The notes: generated by a model from the letters alone, not told the origin. A stretch of 64,000 bases of DNA from Nocardia sp. BMG111209 (GCF_000381925.1 NZ_KB907307.1:2046001-2110000); one strand, 5' to 3'. Counted from the first letter of the stretch, positions 1-8,861 are shown. A program made the numbers and translations.

Positions 1-1
1 T

Positions 2-232
2 GCGCTGTTTCGTCGCGACAGCACTGACCTGATGCACCTGCAGGAGGCTTACCCTGCGGTGTTCGCGCAGATAATCGATGCGGCCCGAACACCGATTGTG
101 GCGGGCGGTGCCGCTCGGCTGATCTGGCGCGACGGTGCGGTCGTCGGTGCGATCGCCATCGCCGGCGGGTCACTCGAGCAGGATGACACGTGCGCCGACG
201 TCGGGGTCGGCTCCCTGCCGTCCGCCGCGTGA
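2..232 (+). CDS. GlcG/HbpS-type heme-binding family protein, C-terminal part
   Basis: Only the last 76 codons are present; the 5' end lies before the window. The frame is open from base 2 to a TGA at 230-232. The visible protein ends with GAIAIAGGSLEQDD, which resembles the C-terminal GA-I-V-SGG-x-x-EQDE region of the GlcG/HbpS (DUF336) family, small proteins that bind heme or act as accessory subunits of redox enzymes. The match rests on this one motif, so the family call is moderate and the role unknown. No partner gene is visible downstream, as the next clear gene runs in the opposite direction. Confidence 0.5.
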   Translation, partial: ALFRRDSTDLMHLQEAYPAVFAQIIDAARTPIVAGGAARLIWRDGAVVGAIAIAGGSLEQDDTCADVGVGSLPSAA

Positions 233-713
233 ACTCAGTCGACCGGCCCGGCCGGGCAGGGTGAGCAGCACCGATCAGCGCTCGGGCCAACTCCTTCGGA
301 CGGTCCATCAGAACGCCAGAACTTCATCGGGTTGCCGTCGATGTCGATGACCGTCGCCATCCGCGACGGCGGCTCGGACAGCATCACCACGAACCGGCCG
401 ACAGCTCGATGTACCATGCCCAGCAACCACTTTCACGCCAACGCGAAGCCCCGAACGTTCCAGAATGCCGCTGGTCGAGCGAATCCCTGTGCGCCGGAAC
501 GACGTCCGCTCATGCTCCTGAGCGAGCGCCGACGTGGATCACGCCGCTTCCGGTCCGTCACACGAGTTGAGCGAGCGCGGAATCCTGGTCGTCCAGCAGG
601 CGGCGGATCCCTCTGTCCGGGTACAGGGTTGCTCCGACTCGTCTGCTGGAACGCACGCATGAACGGGGACACCGGCGCGGCTACCGGGCCGTGGCACGTG
701 TGACCGATCCGAT
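233..713. other. 481-bp stretch without a convincing gene; possible VOC remnant
   Basis: No frame here has both a plausible start and a recognisable protein. On the minus strand at about 426-235 a 63-residue frame contains RMATVIDIDGNPMKFW, which looks like the last strand of a vicinal-oxygen-chelate (glyoxalase-like) domain, but nothing before or after it continues the fold. It may be a decayed fragment. The longer frames across 332-1059 have poor codon character and overlap a better gene at 714-1289. Confidence 0.35.
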
Positions 714-1289
714 TCAGCGGGCGAATCCGACGGTGTGGAACCACCACAGTGACGCCCCTGCCCAAGCGAGCACGAAGGTTCCGAAGACGAGTCCACCCAG
801 CACCGGTACCAGCCAGGAAGGTGTGTTGCGCAACCGCAATGCCAGCATCTTGGCGGCGAACGCGCCGTAGAAGGCGGTGCCGGCGATCGAGTGCACGACG
901 ATGCGCATCGGGATTCCGGCGTCGAGGTGGAAACCGAAGCTGTAGAGGCAGTAGTAGCCCACCGGCAGGCTGGCGGTGAAGGTCAGCGCACCGGCGATGC
1001 GGTGGTACCGATGAACCCATCGGCCCGCACGAAATCGGTAAATCCATACCGCCGTGCACAATTGGGCGACGATCAGGATCAGCACCAGGCTGCTCAGGTA
1101 TGCCTTGAAGGTTTGTGGCGCGGAGAAGCCCCAGGTGGGCAGCGGCCGAGGGGCGGGTCCGAAGTGGGTGCCGAGCACGCCGAGTGTCACTGCGATCGCG
1201 GCGCCGGTCAGCAGCACCGCCACCGCGATCAGTTGACGGACAGCGTAAGTCGGCACGACGACCGCACGGCCCGATGTGGTTGCCTTCAT
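714..1289 (-). CDS. DUF6529-like four-helix membrane protein
   Basis: A 191-residue integral membrane protein with four clear hydrophobic segments: about 15-38, 63-85, 98-121 and 158-183, with further hydrophobic stretches around 130-150. Conserved-looking histidines sit at the membrane edges (WVHRYHRIAG and VVHSIAGT), which is reminiscent of cytochrome b561-type heme-binding helices. The overall pattern resembles the actinobacterial DUF6529 family of unknown function. It stands alone, with the VOC gene ending 45 bp upstream in the same direction. The function is not known; an electron-transfer role is only a guess from the paired histidines. Confidence 0.6.
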   Translation of the reverse strand: MKATTSGRAVVVPTYAVRQLIAVAVLLTGAAIAVTLGVLGTHFGPAPRPLPTWGFSAPQTFKAYLSSLVLILIVAQLCTAVWIYRFRAGRWVHRYHRIAGALTFTASLPVGYYCLYSFGFHLDAGIPMRIVVHSIAGTAFYGAFAAKMLALRLRNTPSWLVPVLGGLVFGTFVLAWAGASLWWFHTVGFAR

Positions 1290-1334
1290 ACGGGCAGATA
1301 CGACAACGGGTTACGAGTGTCGGTCGCTACCGTG

Positions 1335-1733
1335 TCACACCCCGAATCTCGCGACGGCCTGCGCGGTGACCGGGGTGAAGAGGTTGATGAGGTTGTCGTC
1401 GGGGTCGCGGAGCAGCAGCGACCGGTTCCCCCACGGCATCGTGGTGGGCTCGTTGACGAAATCCTCGACCTGGCCCCGCAACCGCCGGTAATCGGCATCG
1501 ACGTCGGCGACCAGGAATTCGATGATCGCGGTGTGGTTGTCGGCCGGGCGTGCGCTGCCTGCCCCGAAAAGCGCCACGGTGCGGGCGCTGCCGATCGCGA
1601 GTGTGCCGGCCGGTGTGACGATTTCGGCGAAATCCGGTGTAGCCCACGTTGCTTCGACACCGGTCACGTTCTGATAGAAGCCGACCAGCCGCTGGATGTC
1701 ATCGGTGATCAGGCGGATCGAGACGAGCTTCAT
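1335..1733 (-). CDS. VOC (glyoxalase/bleomycin-resistance) superfamily protein
   Basis: A 132-residue single-chain VOC protein. The N-terminal MKLVSIRLITDDIQRLVGFY and the C-terminal LLLRDPDDNLINLFTP are the typical first and last elements of the fold. The family includes metal-dependent lyases, dioxygenases and drug-binding proteins, and the sequence does not fix a substrate. The frame stays open about 250 bases further upstream, but the VOC fold begins at the ATG at 1733, so that start was chosen. It is divergent from the WYL regulator gene 103 bp away, which is therefore its likely regulator. Confidence 0.8.
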   Translation of the reverse strand: MKLVSIRLITDDIQRLVGFYQNVTGVEATWATPDFAEIVTPAGTLAIGSARTVALFGAGSARPADNHTAIIEFLVADVDADYRRLRGQVEDFVNEPTTMPWGNRSLLLRDPDDNLINLFTPVTAQAVARFGV

Positions 1734-1836
1734 GGTGTGCTCCTGCTGTCGGATGCGGCGGGAGTTCCGCCACCACATGCCACCGTAGAGTCGATACCGG
1801 ACAGTTTCCGCCCGGTATGGATGCGAGAATTTCCCG

Positions 1837-2823
1837 ATGACGCGTCCCACCGCCCGAGTGCTGGCCCTGCTCGAGCTGTTGCAGGCCGGCGGTACCCATA
1901 CCGTCGGTGAACTCGCCGGACGGCTCGGCGTCGACGAACGCACCGTCCGGCGATACGTCACCCACCTCACCGACCTGGACATTCCCGTCCGATCGGTGCG
2001 CGGCCGCTACGGGGGCTACCGGCTCGCCGCCGGGTATCGGATGCCGCCGCTGATGCTGACCGACGACGAGGCTGTGGCGGTATTGCTCGGGCTGCTCACC
2101 AATCGTGGCGCCGACCGATCGGCAGCTGCCGCCCCCGCGGCCCACAGCGCGACGGCCAAACTCCGCCGCGTCCTGCCCGCCCGCCTGACGGCCCGGCTGG
2201 ACGCACTGATCGACACCGCCGAGTTCACCGCCGACGCTCCCCCGGAGGTCGCTGTCGAGGGCGCCGTCCTGCTCCGGCTCGCCGAGGCCACCCGCGAGCA
2301 CCGGCCGGTCGCGATCGGCTACACCGACCGGCACGGGCAGTCCAGTGAGCGGACCGTGCACCCCTACGGGCTCGTCGATCACGCCGGCCGGTGGTACCTC
2401 ACCGGGCAGGACAGCAAGAGCGGCGAACTACGCCAGTTCCGGGTGGACCGCATCACCGCGGTGACCACATTGTCCGGAACATTCACTGTGCCTGCCGATT
2501 TCGAGCCGGCCGCCGCCCTGCTCGCCGCACTTGCCACCACTCCCTACCGACACGACATATCGATCCGGGTGCAGGGCACGCTCGGCCAGGTCCGCCCGCT
2601 GCTGCCCGCGACGATCGCGACCGTGCACGAGATCGACTCGCCGCCGGACGACACCCGCCCCTGGGTCCGGGTCCGAATCCGGGCCGAGCAACTCGACTGG
2701 ATTCCCCTGCTCCTCTCCCGCGTGGATCGCCCGTTCGTCATCGAACACCCCGACGCCCTCAACGACGCCGTCCGCGCCCTCGGCCGCCGGCTCATCGCGG
2801 CCGCCGACGGCCGAGAACTGTAG
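1837..2823 (+). CDS. HTH-WYL transcriptional regulator (YafY type)
   Basis: A 328-residue regulator. Residues about 5-60 form a winged helix of the HTH_11 type (TVGELAGRLGVDERTVRRYV), followed by the characteristic wing GGYRL. The WYL domain spans about 140-220, with GLVDHAGRWYLTGQD and FRVDRI, and a C-terminal WCX region follows. WYL proteins sense small molecules or nucleic acids and repress or activate neighbouring genes. It is divergent from the VOC gene and probably controls it. The ATG at 1837 lies directly before the helix-turn-helix and is the only sensible start. Confidence 0.88.
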   Translation: MTRPTARVLALLELLQAGGTHTVGELAGRLGVDERTVRRYVTHLTDLDIPVRSVRGRYGGYRLAAGYRMPPLMLTDDEAVAVLLGLLTNRGADRSAAAAPAAHSATAKLRRVLPARLTARLDALIDTAEFTADAPPEVAVEGAVLLRLAEATREHRPVAIGYTDRHGQSSERTVHPYGLVDHAGRWYLTGQDSKSGELRQFRVDRITAVTTLSGTFTVPADFEPAAALLAALATTPYRHDISIRVQGTLGQVRPLLPATIATVHEIDSPPDDTRPWVRVRIRAEQLDWIPLLLSRVDRPFVIEHPDALNDAVRALGRRLIAAADGREL

Positions 2824-2843
2824 GTGGCCTCGGACACTCGCGG

Positions 2844-3347
2844 TCAGGCCGCCGGAAACGCATAGGGCAGATCGTGTTTGATGATCTGTTTCGCGATCCG
2901 CCATCGACCGGCTCGGCGCCGCAGTGTCGACTCGAGATACCCGGACTCGACGGGGACGATCGTGCCCTGTGCGCCAACGGATCCGGCAGGCCAGCCCGCA
3001 CTCGGTCGGGCTCGGCCGAGCACGTTGTAGACGAGGAATTGGGAGTCGTAGACGGCATCGTCGCCGTCGACGGTGACGATCGGATTCAGCGAAGTGTGAT
3101 GACTCCAGCCCAGTTCCGGATGCGGCGCCATCCCGGTGGCGATCGCCGCGGCGATGGTCTCCACACCGGTCAACCGGGCCAGCAATTCGTGCTGCCCGGC
3201 ACCGGAATAGTAGATCTCGACAACGGCGTCGTCCCAGAACACGGCGGCCATGGTCACGGGGTCGCGGTGGTCGGCAGCGCGGACGTAGCGTGCGATCACC
3301 TCCGCGACCAGGCGGTGATCGTCGGGGATGCGTTCGTTATTGCTCAT
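2844..3347 (-). CDS. SnoaL/NTF2-like protein
   Basis: A 167-residue protein with the SnoaL-like pattern: a helical N-terminus (VAEVIARYVRAADHRDPVTM), then FWDDAVVEIYYSG and alternating beta strands ending in RRRAGRWRIAKQIIKHD. Members of this cone-shaped fold include polyketide cyclases, ring hydroxylase beta subunits and steroid isomerases, often acting as small lyases or isomerases. The substrate is unknown. The ATG at 3347 was preferred because it starts at the fold and leaves 70 bp to the divergent LysR gene, which is a plausible regulator. Confidence 0.78.
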   Translation of the reverse strand: MSNNERIPDDHRLVAEVIARYVRAADHRDPVTMAAVFWDDAVVEIYYSGAGQHELLARLTGVETIAAAIATGMAPHPELGWSHHTSLNPIVTVDGDDAVYDSQFLVYNVLGRARPSAGWPAGSVGAQGTIVPVESGYLESTLRRRAGRWRIAKQIIKHDLPYAFPAA

Positions 3348-3404
3348 AGGGACCACTTCAGCCGGAGACGGCAGGTGCGGCCATGCACATCCGAGCATCC
3401 AGCG

Positions 3405-3419
3405 ATACCCTCAGGGTAT
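3405..3419. promoter_or_regulatory. Perfect palindrome overlapping the LysR start codon
   Basis: ATACCCT-C-AGGGTAT is a perfect 7+1+7 inverted repeat in the 70-bp divergent region, and its right arm includes the first two bases of the ATG at 3418. LysR regulators usually bind imperfect T-N11-A dyads between divergent genes, so this is a good candidate for an autoregulatory site. The overlap with the start codon suggests repression of the LysR gene itself; this is inference. Confidence 0.55.
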
Positions 3420-4224
3420 GGATCGTCTGGAGACGAGGGAAATCGAGTACGCGTTGACCCTGGCCGACGAACTCAATTTCACCAAGGCAGCGGCCCGGCT
3501 CGGGATAGCCCAGCCACCGTTGTCACGTGCGATCGGACGGCTCGAGCGCCGGTTGGGTGTCGAATTGTTCTACCGGACAAGCCGATCCGTCAGTTTGACG
3601 GAGGCCGGTGCGGTCTTCGTGCGGGAAGGCCGGGCGATACTCGATTCCCTGGACAACGTGGTCCACCACACCCGATACGCCGATCGCACACGGCCGTTGG
3701 TCGTGGCTGCGCGACCGGCGACCGGCTCGGGCCGACTGCACGCGATCATCCGAGGCTGCGGGGAACTTCGGGAGCCGTTGGCGATTCGCATTCACTTCAC
3801 CCGCCGGCCGACCACCGCTGTGCGCGAACAGGTGGCGGACGTGGCGTTGGCATGCACGACCGAAGATACAGACGAACTCACGGTCGAGGAACTCGATGAG
3901 CAGCCGACCCTGGCGTTGACCGCGGCTGCGCATCCCCTCGCCACCCACGCCACCGTCACTCTGGACGAATTGCGTTGCACGGACGGGTTTCTCGAGGATT
4001 GCCCCGATCTGCCGCTGGACGAGATCGTCGATCGCGTTCTCTTGCAGAATGCCGTGATACTCGTGGCCGGGGATCTGCCCCTTCCGCTCGATGATCGGCT
4101 ACGCACGCTCGCCGTCCCGGACGCCCCGGCCACTGTGCTGTGCCTGGCCTGGGCGCAGAACGGACCGCACCCCGGCCTGCCGACCTTCCTGAAGCAGGCC
4201 CGCCGTGCGGCCTACCACCGATAG
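3418..4224 (+). CDS. LysR-family transcriptional regulator
   Basis: A 268-residue LysR protein. The N-terminal winged helix covers residues about 1-60 (FTKAAARLGIAQPPLSRAIGRLERRLG, a textbook HTH_1), followed by the dimerisation helix and a shortened effector-binding region. Most LysR proteins have about 300 residues; the second subdomain here is compact. The ATG at 3418 aligns with the usual family start, and longer starts would add an unrelated N-terminus. It is divergent from the SnoaL gene and probably regulates it. Confidence 0.88.
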   Translation: MDRLETREIEYALTLADELNFTKAAARLGIAQPPLSRAIGRLERRLGVELFYRTSRSVSLTEAGAVFVREGRAILDSLDNVVHHTRYADRTRPLVVAARPATGSGRLHAIIRGCGELREPLAIRIHFTRRPTTAVREQVADVALACTTEDTDELTVEELDEQPTLALTAAAHPLATHATVTLDELRCTDGFLEDCPDLPLDEIVDRVLLQNAVILVAGDLPLPLDDRLRTLAVPDAPATVLCLAWAQNGPHPGLPTFLKQARRAAYHR

Positions 4225-4427
4225 TCGTCGGCCGATCCGCGGCGCACTGTGCGAATAACCTGGGCCGATGGATCGCCGTACTCCCATGCAGCTGTATCGC
4301 AACCAGGAACTGGCCGGCCTGCCCCGCATACCGCAGTGACCGGCGCTCTGCCCGGAGATCCCTTGTCGGCCATACCGTATGGCCGATCGGACAGCGCCGT
4401 CACGCCGCCGGTCCTACGATTGGCGTC

Positions 4428-5075
4428 GTGCCCGTTCCGCAAGACGGCGCTGCCCTGATCGAAGGGCGGGTCGCGCACAAGAGCTCCAACGCACTGAGGA
4501 TCGTCTTCGCGGGCGGCCCCGGTGAATCATTGGCCACCGGCATCCAAGGCGCCGGCGACGGCCTCGCCGCGAAGACGGCGGTCCTGTTCGGTTTCAAGAA
4601 CGGCGGTACCGGCAAGCACCGGCTCACCTACGGCAACGGTGACATCGTCTGGGTGGAATCCAAATCCCGGCAACCCACCGAGATCACCCGCGGCGACGGC
4701 TCTCCGGTGGCGAAGATCGAGCGAGGCGAGACCTCGACCGCACTCGGACCGGACGGGGCGACACTATTGAGTTTCGTGCCCGACCCCGCCGACGCCCGCA
4801 CACCGGACCTGTTCCGGATACTGCTGCGCACCGCGAACGAGCAGGAACTCGGCCGCCTGGACGTGGTCCGCCGGGCAGCCGGTTGGAGCATCGCCGACGA
4901 GCTGTGGAACACCTACATATGGTGGGACCACGCCGGCGAACCATTGCCGGTACCACTGCTCGGCACCCGCCTCATGCTGCACACCGAACCCGACCCGATC
5001 GTGCGTGACATCCTCCTGGCGGCATGTGTCGACATCACCCTCGGCCTGCGCCCCTACATCTCCGCGATGAACTGA
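4428..5075 (+). CDS. Hypothetical protein, LURP-one/scramblase-like beta-rich fold possible
   Basis: About 215 residues starting from a GTG at 4428. I do not recognise the family with confidence. The protein is rich in short beta strands and turns (FGFKNGGTGKHRLTYGNGDIVWVES, then ITRGDGSPVAKIERGET), a pattern seen in LURP-one and phospholipid scramblase-like folds, and it ends with a hydrophobic helix (DILLAACVDITLGLRPYISAMN). There is no signal peptide. The start is uncertain because no strong ribosome binding site precedes it; the 4225-4427 gap upstream shows no gene. Confidence 0.55.
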   Translation: MPVPQDGAALIEGRVAHKSSNALRIVFAGGPGESLATGIQGAGDGLAAKTAVLFGFKNGGTGKHRLTYGNGDIVWVESKSRQPTEITRGDGSPVAKIERGETSTALGPDGATLLSFVPDPADARTPDLFRILLRTANEQELGRLDVVRRAAGWSIADELWNTYIWWDHAGEPLPVPLLGTRLMLHTEPDPIVRDILLAACVDITLGLRPYISAMN

Positions 5076-5103
5076 TCCCAGGCCGACGCTTTCACGGAAA
5101 TCC

Positions 5104-5988
5104 TCAGCGGCTCGCCCGCAGCATGCGGACCGGCCGCAACGACCGAGGTGGTTCGCCCGCGAATTCCGTTGACCCGTCGAGGTATCCGGCGATGAGGTCC
5201 GCAGCGGCGTGGTCTTCGATGCCGGTGAAACCGAGCGCGCGCAACTGTACGGCGATGCCGTCGGGAGCGAAGTAGCTGAACCAGGGTTCGCCGACAGCCG
5301 CCGCTCGATTCGCGCGGTCCCGCAGTTGTGCGCGGTCTTCGTCGGTGTCTGCCAGGTAGTCGAAGATCACCTCGACCCGCTCGGATTGGCCGGCAATGTA
5401 TTCGAGCGTGGAGCGGGCAGCATCCGGGGTCAGATAGAAGACGACTCCGAGCCACACGAATACCGCCGGATCGGCCCGGCTGAACCCGGCGTCCGCCAAT
5501 TGTGTTGCCAATGTGTCGGTTTCGAAGTCGACCGGCACGAACGTCAGCCGCTCGGGCAGGTCGATACCGGACGCGGTCAGGCGCTCGATCTTCCACGCCT
5601 GGGTAGCGGGATGGTCGACCTCGAATACCCGCAGGCCGGGATGCGGATTACGGTAGGCGAAGGTGTCCAGGCCCGCGCCGAGGATCACGACCTGCCGTGC
5701 ACCGGCCGCGACCGCTGCGGCCACCCGATCCTCGGCGAACCGGGCACGAGCAGCGAAGAACAGCCGGCGCGGCCGATCACTGACACCCATCCGCAGGAGT
5801 CCCAGGCCGCCACCGCTGTCGGGACCATCCGCTTCGGGCCGGCCGAATTCGGACAGCTCCTCCGCGGTGACACCCAGCAGACGCGCCGCCAGTGGATCGG
5901 TGAGAATCCTCGGCTGGTCTGCGATCTGGTGATAGGCGCGGGCGTAGGCAGTCGTGAGCGCCGTCCGGCTGGGTCCCTCGTTCTCCAT
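5104..5988 (-). CDS. SAM-dependent methyltransferase, TIGR00027/PPM family
   Basis: A 294-residue class I methyltransferase of the large actinobacterial group related to leucine carboxyl methyltransferases. Visible elements are SRTALTTAYARAYHQ near the N-terminus, DPLAARLLG, the SAM loop QVVILGAGLDTFAYR (about 94-108), FEVDHPATQAWK for the acidic ribose contact, and VWLGVVFYLTPD. Substrates of this family are mostly unknown; related genes are numerous in mycobacteria and Nocardia. The ATG at 5988 begins the conserved region. It stands alone between a convergent hypothetical gene and the AhpD-like gene. Confidence 0.88.
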   Translation of the reverse strand: MENEGPSRTALTTAYARAYHQIADQPRILTDPLAARLLGVTAEELSEFGRPEADGPDSGGGLGLLRMGVSDRPRRLFFAARARFAEDRVAAAVAAGARQVVILGAGLDTFAYRNPHPGLRVFEVDHPATQAWKIERLTASGIDLPERLTFVPVDFETDTLATQLADAGFSRADPAVFVWLGVVFYLTPDAARSTLEYIAGQSERVEVIFDYLADTDEDRAQLRDRANRAAAVGEPWFSYFAPDGIAVQLRALGFTGIEDHAAADLIAGYLDGSTEFAGEPPRSLRPVRMLRASR

Positions 5989-6099
5989 GATCGAGAAGCT
6001 ACTCACGAAACGACGCAGGCACCGCGAATTCGGCCACACCGGCGCGGGGCGGGATCGCACCGTGTGCGCGATGGCCGCGGAAACCCGCGTGGCGCAGCG

Positions 6100-6822
6100 T
6101 CAGCCGAGGTCCCAGCCTGCCTCGGCGGCGTGGACGTGAAATGCCTTCCAGGCCTGCCAGACTCGCGTTGCGCCGATTTGGGCGTTGAAGCGCAGTACGT
6201 CTCGGACGTTGTCGATGGTTGCGCCGGCGCCGAGGGCCCGTTGGGTGTGGATGCGGAAGGTATCGCCGAGAGTTTGGTAGTGGATGTCGATACTCATTGT
6301 GGCGAAGGCTCTTTCGCGGACGGTGAGGGTTCCCGGGCCGGTGGGGGTGCGCATTCGGGACTGGAGGTCGAAGTAGTCCAGGAAGTGTGGATCCAGTTGG
6401 GCCAGGGTGGTGCGGACCGGGTCCGGGAGCGGTGTGGGTGGGGCGTCGGGGCCGCTGGTCAGTAGTTCGGCGGGTAGTTCCCCGGTGTCCGGGTGCGGGA
6501 GGCCCAGGGTTGTTTCCAGTTCGGCCAGGCGGTCGAAGGCGGCCGAGGCGGTGTGATAGCCGCTGTCGTAGGAGATCAGGCGCAGCAGGGCGCGGATGTC
6601 CGCGGTGGTGACGCCCTGTTTCAGGCCGGTGCGCAGGTGGAGTTCGAAGGGGTGGCCCAGGGCCTGGGCGCACACGTCGGCGGTCAGGCGCAGCAGCACC
6701 TTCTCGCGGTCGGTCAGGCCGGACAGCTCGTCGGCGTGCCGGGCGGTGGCGACGGCCATCTGGGCGAACATCGCGTCCAGCGTCGCGACATCGGCGCCGG
6801 AGGGCGGGGTGATTGCGGTCAT
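6100..6822 (-). CDS. Carboxymuconolactone decarboxylase/AhpD-like protein, two-domain
   Basis: A 240-residue protein of two AhpD-like halves: LRLTADVCAQALGHPFELHLRTGL at about 40-65 and RAFATMSIDIHYQTLGDTFRIH at about 160-185. The CxxC pair that gives true AhpD its peroxidase activity is absent, so it is closer to carboxymuconolactone decarboxylase-type or gamma-lactone enzymes. The ATG at 6822 is preceded by AGGAG at a good distance, which decides the start. It is divergent from a TetR gene, and the operators between them make this the likely target. Confidence 0.78.
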   Translation of the reverse strand: MTAITPPSGADVATLDAMFAQMAVATARHADELSGLTDREKVLLRLTADVCAQALGHPFELHLRTGLKQGVTTADIRALLRLISYDSGYHTASAAFDRLAELETTLGLPHPDTGELPAELLTSGPDAPPTPLPDPVRTTLAQLDPHFLDYFDLQSRMRTPTGPGTLTVRERAFATMSIDIHYQTLGDTFRIHTQRALGAGATIDNVRDVLRFNAQIGATRVWQAWKAFHVHAAEAGWDLG

Positions 6823-6852
6823 GGCGACCACTCCTGATTCTATGAACATGTG

Positions 6853-6888
6853 TTGCGCTACAGCTGTAGCGCTATGAATGTAGCGCAA
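6853..6888. promoter_or_regulatory. TetR operator cluster
   Basis: Between the divergent AhpD-like and TetR genes lies the perfect 18-bp palindrome GCGCTACAGCTGTAGCGC (6855-6872), followed by a third half-site. TTGCGCTACA at 6853-6862 is repeated as an exact inverse TGTAGCGCAA at 6879-6888. Three half-sites of the same motif within 36 bp suggest binding of more than one dimer, covering both promoters. Confidence 0.7.
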
Positions 6889-6904
6889 TGGCTGTCCAGT
6901 TACA

Positions 6905-7537
6905 ATGCGGGTCATGGACGAGATGCCGGCCGCGCGCCGCCGCCCGAACGCCCGGGGGCGCGGTGAGGTGCTCCGTGAGGAGATCGTGGGGACGGCGATG
7001 GGCATACTCGAGGAATTGGCCGACGACGAGTCGCTGTCGTTGCGTGCGGTGGCCCGCACGGTCGGGATCGCCGCCACCTCGGTGTATCTGCATTTCCCCG
7101 ACCGGGATTCGCTGGTGATCGCGGTGGCGCAGCGCTGCCATGAGGAACTGGTGGGCGTCGGCGACGCGGCCGATGCCGCCGAGCCGGATCCCGGCCGCGG
7201 CCTGCGCGCGCGGATGCTGGCGCAGGTCGCCTGGGCTCAGGAGCATCCGGGGCTCTACAAGGTGCTGCACGAGAGTTCGGTGCATCGGCGGCTCGGTATG
7301 CCGTTCAAGGAGGTGATGGTCACGCGCACCGTCGACGCTGTTCAGCGGTGTATGGACGCGGGGCTCGCACCTGCCGACGACGCGCTCACGGTCGCGATCG
7401 ATCTGCGTACCGCTGTCAATGGCATGCTCGCCCAACGCATCAACGAGCCCGATATGCCGTGGCCGCCCGCTGCCGAACAGCTCGATCGTTTCCTGCGCAA
7501 ACTCGTCGGGCTCGAGGTTCCGGGAGCATCTCGATAA
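6905..7537 (+). CDS. TetR-family regulator with TetR_C_13-like ligand domain
   Basis: A 210-residue TetR protein. The helix-turn-helix is LSLRAVARTVGIAATSVYLHFPDRDSLV at about residues 48-75. The remainder is a helical ligand and dimer domain (GLYKVLHESSVHRRLG). A second ATG at 6914 is possible; the TACAAT at 6901-6906 would then act as a -10 box placing the transcript start near that ATG, so a leaderless message is plausible. It is likely an autorepressor and repressor of the AhpD-like gene through the palindromes just upstream. Confidence 0.88.
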   Translation: MRVMDEMPAARRRPNARGRGEVLREEIVGTAMGILEELADDESLSLRAVARTVGIAATSVYLHFPDRDSLVIAVAQRCHEELVGVGDAADAAEPDPGRGLRARMLAQVAWAQEHPGLYKVLHESSVHRRLGMPFKEVMVTRTVDAVQRCMDAGLAPADDALTVAIDLRTAVNGMLAQRINEPDMPWPPAAEQLDRFLRKLVGLEVPGASR

Positions 7538-7553
7538 CCGCGCCGGGACCGCT

Positions 7554-8738
7554 TCAGCGAGTGGCGGCCAGCACTGCCGCGAGACCTTCTCGCAGGTCCT
7601 CGACGAAATATTCGGGAACCTCGAGCGACGGGAAATGTCCGCCGGTTTCGGGAGAATTCCATCGGACGATCTGCCGGTAGCGCTGCTCCGACCAGGGGCG
7701 CGGATATTTCTCGATATCGCGGGGATAGATGGTGACGGCCGACGGGATATCGACCCGTAGTTCGGGGTCCAGCGAGTTGTGGCTCTCGTAGTAGATGCGG
7801 GCCGCCGAGGCGCCGGTACGGGTCAGCCAATAGAGGGTGACGTCGTCGAGAATGCGGTCTCTGGAAATGGTTTCGAAGGGACTGTCCTCGGTGTCGCTCC
7901 ATTCGGCGAATTTGTCGAGGATCCAGGCCAGCAGTCCTACGGGTGAGTCGACCAGTGAATAGCCGATGGTCTGCGGGCGGGTCGCTTGCTGCTTCGCGTA
8001 TGCCGCGCGGTGGCGCCAGAAATGGCGGGTTTCCTCGGTCCAGCTGCGCTCGACCGCTGTCAGGCCGTCCGTTGTCAGCCCGGGAGGTGCCTCCGCGAAT
8101 GTGGTGTGGATGCCTAGAACGTGTTCCGGGAATCGGCCGCCGAGGACGGTGGTGATGTTGCCTCCCCAGTCGCCGCCGTGGGCCACGAACCTGTCGTAGC
8201 CGAGCCTTCCCATCAGTTCCACCCATGCGGCAGCGATCTTTTCGGTTCCCCATCCGGTGGCGGCCGGTTTGTCGCTGTAGCCGAAGCCCGGTAGCGACGG
8301 CGCCACGACGTGGAAGGCGGGCGCGTCTGCTGCTTTCGGATTCGCCAGATCGGCCACCACATCGACGAATTCGGCGATACTTCCCGGCCAGCCGTGCGTC
8401 ATGATCAGAGGGGTGGCGTCGGCCCGCGCGGATCGGCGGTGCAGGAAGTGGATCCCCAGATCGTCGATGGTCGTGCGGAATTGGCCGATCCGGTCGAGGC
8501 GGTCTTCGAACGACCGCCAGTTGTACTCGGTGCGCCAGTAGTTCACGACGTCGGTGAGGTCGGCGAGCGGAACGCCCTGGTCCCAGCGGCGCGGGCCGGG
8601 TGCGGCGCGATGGACCGTCTCGGCCTCCGGTAGCCGCGCCGCGGCCAATCTCGCGCGCAGATCATCGAGGTCGGCGTCGGTTGCGTGGGCTTCGAATGCT
8701 TGCACCTCGATCGGGTTGGGCTTCAAATCCGGATTCAT
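7554..8738 (-). CDS. Epoxide hydrolase, EHN plus alpha/beta hydrolase domain
   Basis: A 394-residue epoxide hydrolase of the microsomal-like type. The N-terminal EHN domain covers about 8-110 (LDDLRARLAAARLPE, then DLGIHFLH), followed by the alpha/beta hydrolase core with the oxyanion motif HGWPGS at 115-120 and the nucleophile motif GGDWGGN, giving Asp190 as the attacking residue. The tyrosines expected to activate the epoxide lie in the cap region. It would open an epoxide to a diol through a covalent ester. The gene ends 16 bp from the convergent TetR gene and stands alone. Confidence 0.88.
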   Translation of the reverse strand: MNPDLKPNPIEVQAFEAHATDADLDDLRARLAAARLPEAETVHRAAPGPRRWDQGVPLADLTDVVNYWRTEYNWRSFEDRLDRIGQFRTTIDDLGIHFLHRRSARADATPLIMTHGWPGSIAEFVDVVADLANPKAADAPAFHVVAPSLPGFGYSDKPAATGWGTEKIAAAWVELMGRLGYDRFVAHGGDWGGNITTVLGGRFPEHVLGIHTTFAEAPPGLTTDGLTAVERSWTEETRHFWRHRAAYAKQQATRPQTIGYSLVDSPVGLLAWILDKFAEWSDTEDSPFETISRDRILDDVTLYWLTRTGASAARIYYESHNSLDPELRVDIPSAVTIYPRDIEKYPRPWSEQRYRQIVRWNSPETGGHFPSLEVPEYFVEDLREGLAAVLAATR

Positions 8739-8861
8739 GTCTGCTGGGTTCCCCGGCTTTCGCCTCGGTAACCTCGTGGCTACCGGCTGCGTGACCTGCC
8801 GGAGTGTTGGGGCGATGCCGCGGGAGGCATTCCCGCTGTCGTGAACGGGTTCTGTCGGCGA

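Noticed and set aside
433..1059. A 208-codon minus-strand frame
   Set aside because: It overlaps the DUF6529-like gene in another frame and is arginine-rich without domain.
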